Of a DNA stretch of 64,000 bases, positions 12,486 to 24,002 are shown one piece after another. How positions within the stretch are numbered: the first letter of the stretch is position 1; the number at the start of each line of letters is the position of its first letter. The position numbers were made by a program, and so were the translations under genes. The notes under the pieces were generated by a model that ran no database searches, had not been told where the DNA came from, and saw nothing but the letters and a program-made list of their open reading frames with translations. This DNA is from Cephalopachus bancanus (Eukaryota; Chordata; Mammalia; Primates; Tarsiidae): positions 1,488,001-1,552,000 of the forward strand of contig JAPVLO010000059.1 of NCBI GenBank assembly GCA_027257055.1, in the 5' to 3' direction.

Positions 12486-13689
12486 AAACGGGGACTCACA
12501 CTCAGGACCACTTTTTCATGACTTCTAAGAATGACGTTAAAATGTATGACTTTTTCTCTTACTTTGGAATAATTATTTGGTGCCCTAATATTATTCAGTC
12601 ACTATAAAGACCATGTGCTTATGCTTTCAAAACTGCTGAATTTTCCTGGCCTAGCAATAGAAACATATTTCACTCCCTTGATCATCTGAAAGACTTCCTA
12701 GAGGTGGGGTAAGCCCCTAATTCCAATGGGAATTGGAGGAGTTTTGTGCAAAGCATCAAGTATAGAAAATTGCTACAAGCAGAGAAGGGTCTACCTAAAA
12801 TAGATGGTGCCTGCAAAGGCATTTCTCAACTAGTTCTTCCCAGTGGTTCTTAGTAGAAAAGAATCAAACAAATGTAGAAATGTAATAGGATAGGCCCTGA
12901 TTTCCAAACTCTTTCTCTGGACGGTGTGGAGAATTGGCCAGAAAGCAAGTGGATTAAACTTCAAAAACAAGAATCATTTCTCATGCGTGTTTTTAGAGAT
13001 GACCTCTGAGTAATGGATTCAGATGTTTAGTCACCCCAGGATATAAGGTCTGACCTCAGCAACTTTGCCTGTCTGGTCCACCACTGTGCCTGACACATAG
13101 CAGGTATCCCATAAACATCTCTGGAGAGAGGACAGATTTCTGTTGAGTACCTACTATATTAAGTACTTTGACAGGAAATAGGGCTAGGCTGTTTGCCTTA
13201 GAGGAACTGGGAAGGCAGAATACATGTTCCTTCTGTCACAGGGCCAGAGGTCCCTGGAAAGTCAATGAAGAGTCTAAAGAGTATATAGTCAAAGAAAACA
13301 GTAGGAAGGAGAAGAGTCTATAGTCAGAACCAAGGCTGAAACTCAGGCTGATGGCCATGGAGAAGTTCTGAGTAATCACAGGGTCCAGGATATGACCTGC
13401 CAGTTGGTGGCAGATGGCAAGTAGAAGAGGGTCTCACTGGAGATGAGGATGTTGGAACTGGAGAGGCAGGGAGGCAGATAGGTTGCCACATAAAAGGCAT
13501 GGGACGGGGTGAAGAGGAAGTCCATGAGTCAGATGCCCCAGTCACTGATGGATGAGAAGTAATGACCGAAAGATAACCATATGGCAGTGACAAGGTGGTT
13601 GTGGAGTAGGCAGATGTTATAGTTTAGTGGCACATGTCTCAAAGGATCATCGTTTTCTAAAACTCCTATTGGGTTGATCTGTTTGCTCG
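12486..13689. other. No gene; short L2/MIR-like end near 13080
   Basis: A 'ccactgtgcctgacacatagcaggtatcc' stretch at about 13080-13125 is the tail phrase of a MIR or L2 copy. The rest shows no repeat or exon that I can support. The open frame at 13324-13593 (-) is low in complexity (rich in Ser and Pro) and has no domain. Confidence 0.45.
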
Positions 13690-14070
13690 TCTTTGTGTCC
13701 ACTAGACTATAATCTGCTTGAGAGTAAGGACAGTGTCACACCCACTGTCTTTTCCCCCATACATATTGAAATACATTTAACATTTGCTAATGAAAAAAGT
13801 AGCCCTTTCTGGTATTCCCATCTGGAATACTCTTTCACGATTCACATCCTCCTAGTCAACCCTAGCAGTGATGTATTCTTGTCCCTGATTTCTCGTGTAT
13901 TCATTTCTCTAAGCAGCACTTTCCTCAGTATTTGCAAGTGTTTATATATTTATTTTTATTTCTCCTACAAAGCAAAGGGCTCTGGGAGCAGGGATACTGT
14001 TCCAGTCATCTCTGTTGGCCTTGTGCTGAGCCCACTAACAGGTATTTAGTAGATGCTAAGTACCTCTTTC
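13690..14070 (+). mobile_element. L2-type LINE 3'-end fragments
   Basis: A 'ccactagactataatctgcttgagagtaaggac' stretch at about 13698 is the classic L2 3'-end phrase. Near 13970 a 'caaagggctctgggagcagggatactg' stretch followed by 'ctaacaggtatttagtagatgc' repeats that motif order, so two L2 ends may be joined. The 118-codon open frame at 13693-14049 lies wholly within this DNA and is not taken as a gene. Confidence 0.6.
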
Positions 14071-14370
14071 TAAAAATAAAATAAAAGATGTATTTTACTA
14101 ATAAACTGTGTGCTCTAAATTTGAAAAAAATTAACCTGACTGAAGAGTTTTGCTCCAAGAAAAAAAAAATGAGGTACACCAGTCTGAGAAAAGTACAGTT
14201 AACTTAATAGGTATAAAGACGTGATAAGTCACAAGGCACTATACAAATGCACAGTGTTCTTACTTACTCGTATCATCCTTGCGTGTTCTTACTGTTGTCA
14301 TTCTGGTGTCATCCTTGCTTAGAGTGTGACCTGACCAGGGTGCATACATTACTTAACTGTTAAAATAGAG

Positions 14371-14655
14371 GTCAGGCTTGGTGGCTCAGCCTATAATCCC
14401 AGCACTTTGGGAGGCCAGGGTGAGTAGATTGCTGAGCCTGCCGGTTCAAGACCAGCCCGGGCAACTTGGCGAGCCCTTGTCTCTACAATAAATAAAAAAT
14501 TAGCTGAATGTGGTAGTGCATACCTGTAGTTCAATAGTTCTGGCTACTTGGAAGGCTGAGGCGGAAGGATTGCTGGAGTCCAGCAGATCGATGCTGAAGT
14601 GGCCATGAGTATGCCACTGCACTCCAGCCTGGGCGACAGAGTGAGACTCCAGAAA

Positions 14656-14656
<1 letters not shown>
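14371..14656 (+). mobile_element. Dimeric Alu with box A one-base deletion
   Basis: This is a full dimeric Alu in sense orientation: left arm from GTCAGGCTTGGTGGCTCAGC, middle linker 'ctctacaataaataaaaaatt', and right arm ending GGGCGACAGAGTGAGACTCC. The left arm reads GGCTCAGCCT where human Alus read GGCTCACGCCT, the same deletion as in the younger Alus of this window. Its divergence suggests an older member. Confidence 0.9.

Positions 14657-14702
<46 letters not shown>
14657..14702. repeat. (CA)n microsatellite at Alu 3' end
   Basis: About 22 CA dinucleotides follow directly on the Alu right arm, replacing a poly(A) tail. This is a common birthplace of microsatellites. Confidence 0.95.
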
Positions 14703-14703
<1 letters not shown>

Positions 14704-15484
14704 AAAAGGAAAAGAAAGAAAAGATAGAGGAAGATCTGAAGGAGTGTATAGAACTGATAAACACAGTGAAAAGATGGTGGTGGCAATCTTGAGCTGGTTT
14801 TGATGAGGACAAGAAGAGAAAGATGGTGAGAATGTGAGGACTGAGCTATCCCCACTGTTTACTGAGAGTTAATTGAGGGATGTCCTCCAGTGGCAGTTGA
14901 AATCCAGGGTTCATCTTGAATAAATAAGGTTTTTCAAGGTGCCATCAGTAGATGAACGAGCCACTGAGATCAAATCTGACTGATGTTTATCTCAATAAGC
15001 TCACCTGCTTGTCACAGAAAGGGCACACTTGTTCTTTCTCTGCTAGAGTAAGCTTGCTATGCACACATCTAGCTAAATATGTCAGGCAACCAGAAGTGTG
15101 GCCAAGAAATTGTGAAATACCCAGGGAAGAAGGGCCTTTGACCCTGGAATCAATTTGATTTCACACTAAAATGATCCCCACCTGATTTCCATCCCCATTT
15201 TGGGACTGACAGGTCCAGTTAGGTCAGAAGCCACCTGGCTTTCACTGGCTACCTCCAAAATTGTACACAAAGACCCAGCAGAGATCATCACAAGACCATC
15301 CTTATTCTAGAAAATATTTCAATTTCTTTTATTTGCTTAATAAACATTCACTAAATACCTAGTACTAAGCAAGCATTAGGGCAATATGGATGTTTCCTTG
15401 AACTCTAGGAGGAGGTAGGGGAGATAAAATCTAACACAGTACAACGTGGCAGCAGGGGTGACTATGATGCCTCTTATTACCTGG
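14703..15484. other. No gene or clear repeat
   Basis: The open frames that cross 14500-14855 on the minus strand are produced by the CA repeat (Cys-Val runs) and the Alu. The remaining sequence to 15484 shows nothing recognisable. Confidence 0.5.
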
Positions 15485-15690
15485 AGACAGTTAGGCCTTG
15501 GTTTCAAACTGCTCCACCACTTACTGGCTGGGTGTTCCCAGGTAATTTAAATACCCTTTCAAAGCCTGAAGCTCACTATCTATAAAGTGATGATAATACT
15601 GCCCTTGTAAGTATTCAGTAAATTAATGAATGTAAAGTATTTTATCCACTGTCTAGTAATAGTAAATGTTCAATAAATTGATCTTCTTTT
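15485..15690 (+). mobile_element. MIR SINE remnant
   Basis: It contains 'gccttggtttcaaactgctccaccacttactggctgg', then 'aagcctgaagctcactatctataaagtgatgataatac' and 'gtctagtaatagtaaatgttcaataaat'. These are MIR segments in sense order. Confidence 0.8.
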
Positions 15691-17787
15691 CTTCCTCCCC
15701 CTTTTATTACTCTAATCCCTGTTTTCATTCATTCTATAATTGTTCTGATTACTTCTATTATTACTGCTACTACATTGTGGCAGAAACCAAGTAGAAGAGA
15801 GAGCTCAGAGGACGGGAAGAGAATTCCCAAAATGCTTTAGTAAAAGGAACTCGTAATTTTAGGTCTCAAAGAATGGAGTTTCACTAGGAAGGAAAGGAAT
15901 ATGGAGATCACTCTGGGCAGAATAACCAGCAAAATCATCACAGCTGGGAATTGCAAAGATGTCTGAGGAACAGTGAATAGTCTAAGGTGGCTAGAGAGAA
16001 AGCACATGCCTCTGTTCATGAGGACCTCTGCAGGAGATTACAAGAATGAGTTGTTCTGGAAGCCAAGGGAAGAAAGTATATGAAAAAGGTACGAGTGATC
16101 ATCCATATCACATTTTGCTATTGGGTAAACAGCATAGGGTCTCCGAATGACCACTGCATTGAACAACGTGGAAGAGGTCATCGGAAACTTTGGCTTAGGC
16201 AGTTTTGGTGGAGGTCAATTTTTAACTTAACCTAGTCCAGAATAAATATATAAAATTTTCACCATGATACTCATGGACTCTGTTTTTTCACCCCAGGTAC
16301 ACTGATCTTTGAAAAATGTTCCTTGGGTTCTATATTCATGCATGCGTTTTGGAATACAGTGAACTAGCCAAAGGCCTCACTTAGGTACAAATGAGCTCAT
16401 AACTGGAAAACACCCCCTTTCCTTTTCGACAATGCAAAAAGTCTTCCAAAAAACCAACTCATTTATTTCATTTGCTAATTCATTCATTCATCTATCTACT
16501 CACCTACCCATCCAACCATCCACTTGTTTTTTTCATTCATTAAGTCACTCAACAAATATTTATCAGATATCTACTGAGTACACAATATAGCCTCCTCAAA
16601 CTCCTGCCCTGACATGCTCCAGGCAGGCAAACCTTGTTTGAAAAAAAAAAAAAAAATCAGGAGGCACAATTTCTAAGGTCTGATACTTTATGAAATAAAT
16701 ATATTCTCAAAAAGTAAACGGTGAATTGATTTTTCATAAATTGAATCACATTTCTAATGGTCTAGGAAAGCTCACTACAGGCATCCTATGACAGATCTTC
16801 TGGCAAAGTAGAAAATCCTCACATAATGTGAAACATCATCAGTCTTACATTTACTTATTGATAAATCTAAATCTTGGGTCCTGTTCTCTCTGCTTACCCT
16901 AGATGTGCTGAGACACACGATTAGCCAGATGGTTGGCTATGTTATTAAAATCAGCTTAGGAAAAACAATTTCTATAAGAAAAACATCATTTAGAAGGGGT
17001 TTTGACATTTATGTCATGCAGTTTTGAATTGGCCAGCAACACTGGTGTTAGTTTATTTGAGCAAGCCCATGAAGGAAATGAATATGGTTCTTCGTAGTTT
17101 TATAAATCCAGAAGCCAAAGGCCAGGGGATGCAATTTGTTCCCAGTGGTGCCACCGATGGCCTGAGTGAACTCTAAATCACAACTTCTGAATCCTGGCAG
17201 CAACCAAGGGTGGGTGCTGCTAAGGCTGAACATTGGGGTTTGCAAAATCCTCTGTTTATAAAGAGAGCAGAATATGTGTATGGTTAATTATAACTCAGGT
17301 GTTAAAAGTTTAATACCAAAGAAAGAGACTAGCTGAGAGAAGGATCAATTAAGGGATTTTGAGACATTGAGGGGATTTCTAACATATTTATTTTGGGTTC
17401 AGATGTCAGACCATCATATAAACAGATATAAATATAGTCCAAAGATAAATGCTGTGCTTTGTGTATTTTAGACTCCTCATTGCTGATAGATAATAGAATG
17501 TAATCAAAATTACCATATGGGAATTTTAGGGAAGAAAAGTCTTGGCTGTGCTTTCACAGATGCCCACAGAAAAATCATGAGAAAGACAAAGTTTTACCCT
17601 TAGGAGTCTTTGGAGAATTTATTGCTTGATAATCATAAAATAGTGTTTATTATTGCTTGGATAATAATGGCACATGCCTAGTTTATTTTAAAATGTTATG
17701 TTAATGATTCAAAATATACTCTAAGTTTTCTCTTCATTGGCGATAAACAGCTATCTAGCCTGGGGGTGGGGGAAGGCTTGATGCCTC
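15691..17787. other. No gene; mostly unique sequence with small low-complexity parts
   Basis: It holds a diverged CATT/CATC tetranucleotide patch (about 16475-16560) and an A-run (about 16638-16655). No exon, RNA gene or full-length mobile element is seen. The open frames at 15837-16019 and 17048-17245 have no recognisable content. Confidence 0.5.
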
Positions 17788-18073
17788 TTTTTTTTTTTTT
17801 TTGATACAGGGTCTTACTGTTTCCCAGGTTGGAGTGTCATGGCACAATCATGGCTCACTGGCAGCCTGGAACTCCTGAGCTCAAGTGACCATCTCAGCTT
17901 CCTGAGTAGCTGGGGCTACAGGTGCATACCATAATACCCAACTAATTTTTTTTTTAGTTTTGTAGAAATGATGTCTGGCTGTGTTGTCCACAAACTTCTG
18001 GGTTTAACACAGCCTCCCACTTCAGTCTCCCAAAGTGCTGAGATTACAGGTATGAGCCACTATGCCCAGCTAA
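17788..18073 (-). mobile_element. Old dimeric Alu (AluJ-like), antisense
   Basis: A T-run followed by 'acagggtcttactgtttcccaggttggagtg' leads into the right arm. A second T-rich linker near 17950 leads into the left arm, which ends 'ggtatgagccactatgcccagc'. Divergence is high and the young-subfamily differences are absent. Confidence 0.9.
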
Positions 18074-18134
18074 CATCTTTAATAATTAGGACACTTCACA
18101 ATTAAGTGGCCTTTCATAGTTTATATAAGACTTG

Positions 18135-18300
18135 GAACCGTATTATCTTATTTGACCCTCATAGTAACCTGTGGTCGGTTAGTTATTACCATTGTCATTT
18201 CATAAATAAATATAAAGCACACAGAGGCTAGATAATTCATCCAAGGTCACAGAACAATAAGTGGAAAGCTGCCAGGTGAGCTGTGTCCTCTTTTCCAGTC
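18135..18300 (-). mobile_element. MIR SINE remnant, antisense
   Basis: The plus strand reads as the reverse of MIR: 'ttatcttatttgaccctcatagtaacc', 'tgtcatttcataaata...cacacagaggctagataattcatccaaggtcaca', then 'gtggaaagctgcca'. Confidence 0.8.
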
Positions 18301-19002
18301 TCTAAATGGGAAGCTAATTTCTGGGGAAGCATACTGTCTTTTAAAGGCAGTCACATTCACTACAATCCTCAAATTCCAGCCTGACCTGGAATATCACTTC
18401 CACTTTGTTCTTTTTGTACCTCAGAGGGTGAGCAATACTCCATTTAGACACAGAACCCTTCCATCATATTTAAAAGTTGATTTGAAAGAACAAAACTACA
18501 GACCTGGCATATCTGAAAGTCTGGCTTGGCTTCCCTGGGTATTGACTCTGGTGATTGAAGCCTCCTCCACATCCCCTCTTGGCCATTAGCTCCTCATTAG
18601 TTGCTTTTCTTCATTGTGCTCATTTATTAGTGAAAATTGGAATAAGCAGAGAATTATCTGCTTTAAATGAGAACAGAGTGAGGTTGGTATTTCATTTTTA
18701 TTTTAAGTCTAAGCCAAGTTTATTAACAATAATTAGGCCTTTTGAATAGTGAAATTACAATCGACACAGCCCTCTTGCCAAAGCAAGCACATTTTTCCCA
18801 ATTTAAAAAAGGCGCTAACTATCTGAAAGGAGCAGGCCAGCTCTCCGAGGACAGGGCTCACTATGTTTGGCCACGCTGGCTTTCTTCTTGTGTTGTGAAG
18901 GTGTTAAGTTCTTTGCTACTGCTTACCTCTGTCTGGAACATTCCACCTCTGAAACTTAAAACTGGTGGTTCCTTCTCAGATCAATCTGGGCTGAAAGGCA
19001 TT
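18301..19002. other. No gene or clear repeat
   Basis: Only chance open frames are seen (18555-18749 and the front half of 18742-19170, whose tail is Alu). An AT-rich part at about 18680-18760 carries several TTATT/AATTA words. Confidence 0.45.
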
Positions 19003-19004
19003 CC

Positions 19005-19302
19005 TTTTTTTTTTTTTTTTTTGAGTTGGAGTCTCACTCTGTCACCCAGACTGGAGTGCAGTGGCCGCTCCCAGCCACCGCAGCCTCGACCTGCTGGGCT
19101 TCCGGCGATCTTTCCGCCTCAGCCTTCCAAGAAGCAGGAACTACAGGGGCGCGCTACCATGCCTGGCTAAATTTTTTATTTATTGTAGTGATGAGGTCTC
19201 GCCAAGTTGCCCAGGCTGGTCTCGAGCTCATGGGCTCAGGCAATCCACTCACCTCAGCTTCCCAAGGCGCGGGTTTACAGGCTGAGCCACCAAGCCCGGC
19301 TG
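19005..19302 (-). mobile_element. Tarsier-type Alu, subfamily without the 5-nt deletion, antisense
   Basis: This is a full dimeric Alu. The antisense start reads GAGTTGGAGTCTCACTCTG, the right arm contains GTCTCGCCAAGTTGCCCAGG, and the left-arm end reads CAGGCTGAGCCACC, which lacks one base relative to human Alu. Possible TSDs are 'tgaaaggcattcc' before and 'tgaaagtcatctc' after, which match only partly. Open frames across it (18742-19170, 19026-19346) are Alu by-products. Confidence 0.9.
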
Positions 19303-19394
19303 AAAGTCATCTCTTCAAAGAAAACTTCACTGTCCAAGTAATCTAAAGCAGCCAGCTAGTCATTTTTATAAATCATGATTGTAAGCATTTGTTG

Positions 19395-19535
19395 GTTGTT
19401 TTCACTGTCTCCCCTTTACTAGATCAGTCTGAAAGAACAGGGGCCTATTCTATCCTGTTTTTTTTTCATTGTACCCCTTGTTTTGTACCCACACATAGTA
19501 GGTACTTAATAAATATTTGTTCATTGAAGAGGACC
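19395..19535 (+). mobile_element. L2 LINE 3'-end fragment
   Basis: The end reads 'acacatagtaggtacttaataaatatttgttcattga', the usual L2 tail phrase. It is preceded by a weakly matching 'tctgaaagaacaggggcctattc'. Confidence 0.75.
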
Positions 19536-19579
19536 TTGAAGACTTAGGCTAAATCCCTCCTTTTTACTGTTTGCTATAT

Positions 19580-20010
19580 TAATTAAAGAGCTATGACTAT
19601 GTAGCAAACTACTCCAAAACTCAGCTTTGTACAAGCAATAGCAAATGATTGTCATTTGCTATTGCAATCCACAGGTAGCTGAGAGGTGGCTGATCTAGGT
19701 GGGCTCTGCTGTTCTTGGCTGGGTTAGGTCACACATGAGCAGGCAGGTCAGCTGGGATTGGCAGGTTTCACCTGAGCTCAGCAGATGTGGCTCCAGTTCT
19801 GCTCCACAAGTCTCTTGTCCTCCTTGGACCAGCAGGCTACCTGGACATGTTTTTCTCAAAGTCATGGTAGAGGAACAAGAGAAAGACAGAACTATATGAG
19901 GGCTCTTAAAGTCTAAGCTCAGAATTGGCCTAGTGGCACCTCGCACACACTGTTGGCTAAAAACAAGTCATCTGGCCAAGCTCAAAGTCAAAGGACAGGG
20001 GCATACACTG
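19580..20010 (-). mobile_element. Old LTR remnant (MaLR/MLT-like), antisense
   Basis: The order 'tgtagcaaactactccaaaactcag', 'gatctaggtgggctctgctgttcttggctgggttagg', 'tcagctgggattgg' and the downstream 'aagtctaagctcagaattggcctagtggc' fits an old mammalian LTR read in reverse. I recognise the style of the repeat but not the exact family. A perfect hairpin at 19635-19665 interrupts it. Confidence 0.5.
19635..19665. repeat. Perfect 14-bp inverted repeat with 3-base loop
   Basis: GCAATAGCAAATGA at 19635-19648 is exactly complementary to TCATTTGCTATTGC at 19652-19665, with TTG between. It lies inside an old LTR remnant, where such perfection is unexpected. Confidence 0.95.
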
Positions 20011-20154
20011 CCCATTATGAGGCTATGTCAAACATGTAGATGAAGGGAAGGTTGATACAAATAGCACACAAGCACAATTTAAAAAAACCCAAAATGTCAG
20101 TGTGCTTGGTAGAAAATGCCAGTCTTTTACTGGTGTCAATCTCATGGTATGACA

Positions 20155-20447
20155 TTTTTCTTTTCTTTTTCTTTTTGAGATTGTGTCTTGCTCGTTGTCC
20201 AGGCTGGAGTGCAATAGTCACTTGCAGCCTCAACCTCCTATGTTCAAGTGATCCTCCTGCCTCAGCCTCCCAAGTAATTAGGACCACAGGTGTGCACTAC
20301 CAAGCCTGGCCAATTTGTTAAGGTTTTTTTTGTAAAGACGAGGTCTTACTATGTCACCCAGGCTGGTCTTGAATTCCTGGCCTCAACTGATCCACCTGTC
20401 TTGGCCTCCTATGTTGGGATTATAGGTATGAGCCTCTCTACCCAGCC
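20155..20447 (-). mobile_element. Old dimeric Alu (AluJ-like), antisense
   Basis: A T-rich tail is followed by 'gattgtgtcttgctcgttgtccaggctgg'. The linker lies near 20320-20335 and the left arm ends 'ggtatgagcctctctacccagcc'. Its high divergence marks it as old. Confidence 0.9.
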
Positions 20448-20455
20448 AATATCTT

Positions 20456-20478
20456 TCTATCTCTCTCTCTCTCTTTCT
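20456..20478. repeat. Short (TC)n tract
   Basis: A run of CT dinucleotides directly follows the Alu copy. Confidence 0.85.
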
Positions 20479-20769
20479 TAACTGCATGTGCTATTTCAGA
20501 ATTTTTCTAGATTTTTCATTCTATCTTAATATTTATATATCTTCTCAAATAAAAACATATTTATTTTTAATGGTGTTTAAGTTTTAAATTCCTTGTTATA
20601 AAATTTAAGAGATGAGTGAAAGTTATACTAAGTTCAGACATTTTTTATTAATGTAGACTTGCAGTAATTTTTCTACAGGCTGTTTATACTCTCTATAAAA
20701 CTACCTCTTCAACTAGCACAGCTACATGTGTCTTAAATAAAATACCTTTCTTCTTCCATACATTGTTGA

Positions 20770-21310
20770 TTAGAATATAAATTGTAAGCCCTCTCAGTGG
20801 GTAATTTGGCAATATATAGCAAAATTGAAAGTACATGTGTCATTTAACCCATGAACTCCTATTCCAAAAATGTATCCAATATGTGAATTCATGTGTTCAA
20901 AGATGTTCATTGCAGTACTATTTGTACTGAAAAAATATTTGTAATGACCTTAAATATAGTTTAATAGGGTGCTGGTTAAATAGAGTATGGTGTATATATA
21001 TACAGTGAGAGATCATGTAGTTATTTAAAAAAATGAGATAGTTCTTTATATGATAATATGGAAATATCTCCTAGGCATATTGTTAAGTGATGAATTCAGG
21101 TGTATAGCATGCCATGGGTGTTTAAAGTTGACATATAAATATGCATATAAACATTTATACACATGCACATATATGGGGAATTTCTGGAAGAATATGTAAA
21201 AAAATGATTGCATTGGTAAGCTTTAATGACTGAGTCTGGGGTGGAAGAGAGTCAAACTCATTTTCAGTGGGTACTTTTTGTTTATTTAAAAATTTAATAT
21301 GTTTTCTTCT
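20770..21310 (+). mobile_element. L1ME-type 3' UTR fragment
   Basis: It shows the order typical of old L1 3' UTRs: 'gggtaatttggcaatatatagc', 'tgttcattgcagtactatttg', 'ggtgctggttaaatagagtatggtg', 'gagatcatgtagttatttaaaaa' and 'ctggggtggaagagagtc'. It is in sense orientation with no coding part left. Confidence 0.75.
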
Positions 21311-21540
21311 AGAACAAGAGTTGGCAAATCACAGCCCATGGGCCAAATCTAGTTTCCTACTTGCTTTGTAAATAAACTTTTATCAGATACATCCACACTC
21401 AATCATTTGAATATTGTCTTTGACTGCTTTCATACTATGATGTAAGAGTTGAATAGTTGTGACAGACACCAGCAAGACATAAAATATGTGGTCCTTACAA
21501 ACTGATCCTCACCAAAAAAATTTGCCAAAAAAAATTTGAA
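21311..21540 (-). mobile_element. hAT/Charlie-type short DNA transposon remnant (copy 1), antisense
   Basis: On the plus strand the element begins 'gagttggcaaatcacagcccatgggcc'. It continues 'gctttgtaaataaacttttatcag' and 'gtgacagacacc', which is the reverse of the copy at 40447-40675. Both match a non-autonomous hAT-type repeat that I recall with 'ggctttgcagaccagatggtctc'. The exact MER name is not claimed. Confidence 0.7.
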
Positions 21541-23234
21541 AGAAAAAAAGTTCAGCTCTAGAGAACTGAAAAGTAGAGTCTAGCAAGAGGAAGAGGAAGG
21601 CTAGAGATTAGAGGGATGAACAGAATAATCTGTCTTTGGGAGAAAGTTGTTCAGGGCAGCAAGCAGTCAACATTTATTGAGCAACTATCAGGTATTGTTG
21701 AATAGCTGTGGAATGTGTGTGTGTTTGAGTGGTGAAGACAGATGATGAATCAAATGTATTCTCTGCTTTTGAGGAACTCACAGTGTGGTGGGGAAGAAAG
21801 AGGATTACATGGGAGGCTTTATAAAGTCTAGAAACAGGGTAAGTATATATCTCATCATCAACACCCTTGTTAATCCATAAAAACTTTCCAGACTCTGCAG
21901 ACACTCTGTCAATAACCTCTAGGTATGGTTTGGAGCATAGGCACAAAGGAAAGGCTATGGGAATATAAGGGAAGACAGATTAATCCATCTTATGTACTCT
22001 AGAGTGCTGTTGGTAAGGACGCACCATTTGAACCATTCCTTGAAAGTTATAATTTCTGACAAGTGATCATAGCATGAATCAAGGATTTATCAGCTTCAAG
22101 TTATACACATCACCCATTATGGATGGTTCATGGTTCATGTCCCTTCTTCTGAGCCCCTCTGTTTGTGGAAGTCATCATCTGCAATGAGGATAGATAGCTG
22201 ATGTTGGAACACCCACCTACCTGCCCTTCATTCTGAGAATCCAGAACTAAACATCTTGAGCTATTTCCTAATATTCTACCCATGGAGGTACAAAACCCAG
22301 TGCCCATTCCACACCCTGACTACCTTGACTATTATGCTAAGGTGGAAACCACTTTAGTATAATGTGAGTAAAAAGGGAAATTTAGCCTAAGAAAACAGGG
22401 TACCTCTGGGAATGTCAGAGCTAAGAGGACATCTGAGAGTCATGAAGGATTCAGTTGAAGATTTGGGAAGACCTCTGTGTTGCTAAGACCATATGCACCT
22501 GAGTCTTCTCAGTCTTGATATACTGGCTTCCTTTGCCATTCCCCAATCCTGAGTTTGCTTGTGCCTTCTACAAACAAGTCATGCTATCTATTGCTCCAGT
22601 GCCAACTGTGATTTTTAAAGATCGTCTGATTGGCTCAGCTAAGGTCAATCAGCTCAAGTCTAGAAGAAGGATCATGTAGCATAAACTCAGTTTCCATGGG
22701 CCCAAGTCAGAGTGTGTGTGTGTGTAAGCAATATTATCTACCTCAGTCTTTAGCTAGGTAAAAATAGAAAATGGGCACTTCACTTTTCAAAACTTGCCAA
22801 TCTTTAGAAGACCAGATTAATATTCACAGGCCTTTATGAATGCATGCTTGAATTCCATTTAATTACATACACTCTTGGACATTACTAGCATGGATTTGGG
22901 GAAGTGAGCGATCATTGGAACAACCTGTCTCTTGGTCATATATAAGTCACATGACAATAAAAGAGAGTGGCTTCTTCCTCTCTTAAAAAAAAGTCACGAA
23001 AGTACAATTTATAAAGAATGTTTTATGAATTCATTATTGTTTTTGATCTGGGGGACTATAAATTCCACAGCAATTTCTGTGTATTGGAAAGTGAATTATC
23101 TTTTGAGGGGTAGTCTTCTTGTAGTACAGGCTTCCTTTACTAGGTAAATGGTTTAGGAACCCATTAGCATCAGTGTACCAGGCTAGCATTGTGAGAGGCT
23201 GTGTTCAGTTTCAGTGAATTTTTTTTTTTTTTTT
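21541..23234. other. Mostly no gene; possible head of the unassigned old repeat at 21665-21830
   Basis: 'catttattgagcaactatcaggtattg' followed by 'tgcttttgaggaactcacagtg' at 21665-21785 is the head phrase of the unassigned old repeat. The rest, up to the mariner remnant, shows no gene. The 71-codon frame at 22932-23147 might be a decayed upstream piece of the mariner gene, but I cannot support that. Confidence 0.4.
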
Positions 23235-23640
23235 AGATTCTGTCAAGGGGTTTACCCAATTTGTGATGGGTGATTTACAAGCATACCTACCCACACAGCA
23301 CTGAGTATTCAGCAGTTTTTGACCAAAATGGGAGTAACCCCCATGCCCTACCCTCTCTATTCACCTGATATCACCCCAAATGACTGTTTTTTGTTTCCTT
23401 GAATGAAAAAAGTCCTCAAAGGAAATGTTTGCCAATCTAGAAGAGGTAAACCAAACAATAGAAGAAAAATTGATGGTTCAAAAACTGTTTTAAACAGTGG
23501 AAAAAGCATCTCAATAAGTGTATTGCATCAAATGGAGAGTACTTTGAAGGTGACTGAAGTTGAAACATATAAGAATAAATACTCAATTCAAAAACTCAAT
23601 TAATAAACTCTGGTTTTTGGGGTTTCTCCCCCCCAATAGA
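23235..23640 (+). pseudogene. Mariner-family transposase, C-terminal remnant and 3' end
   Basis: Mariner transposases cut and paste DNA using a DD(34)D catalytic triad. Translation of about 23240-23400 gives an HSTEYSAVFDQNGS-like stretch followed by PYSPDITPNDCFLFP, the conserved motif holding the third catalytic Asp. A stop follows, then MKKVLKGNVCQSRRGK at 23403 onward and a tail related to the end of the transposase. The coding end lies near 23575. The sequence to about 23640, with a TGGTTTTTGGGGTTTC stretch, looks like the terminal inverted repeat. The N-terminal and middle parts are missing or unrecognisable, and stops and shifts make it dead. The exact family was not determined. Confidence 0.8.
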
Positions 23641-24002
23641 TACCTGTGATCTGAACCTGAAGTTTTGGAATACTTCTACTAGTAACAGGTTTTTAGACTT
23701 TTGAAAGGTTCTGTGTGTTTTCAGGCTTGGCATTACATGTACAGTAGAGAAGGCAGGCATTTTTAATTCAATATGGGCAGAATGGCTTGACTCCAAACTC
23801 TTTGGAATCAAGAATCAATCCATAGAGCACTGCATCCTGAATGTATTAAATGAACATTCAGTTGGCAAATGTTAAATTAGGTAGTCTCTTTAAAACTCCA
23901 ACTTTACTCACAATTGCAAGTTATGTCTATGTTCTCAGAATAGATAGGTTTCCCCTCAAGAGAACTGTCTTGAAAAAATTCAAGGTTATGAACTATTTCA
24001 AC

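Noticed and set aside
14500..14855. Minus-strand frames with long Cys-Val runs (and 54165-54446 on plus)
   Set aside because: Produced by the (CA)n and (GT)n microsatellites read in frame.
19026..19346. Open frames in antisense Alus (also 18742-19170, 39984-40428, 44800-45795, 48848-49096)
   Set aside because: They are the well-known translations of antisense Alu right and left arms ([23 protein letters not shown]) and occur wherever young Alus lie; no splice or conservation evidence.
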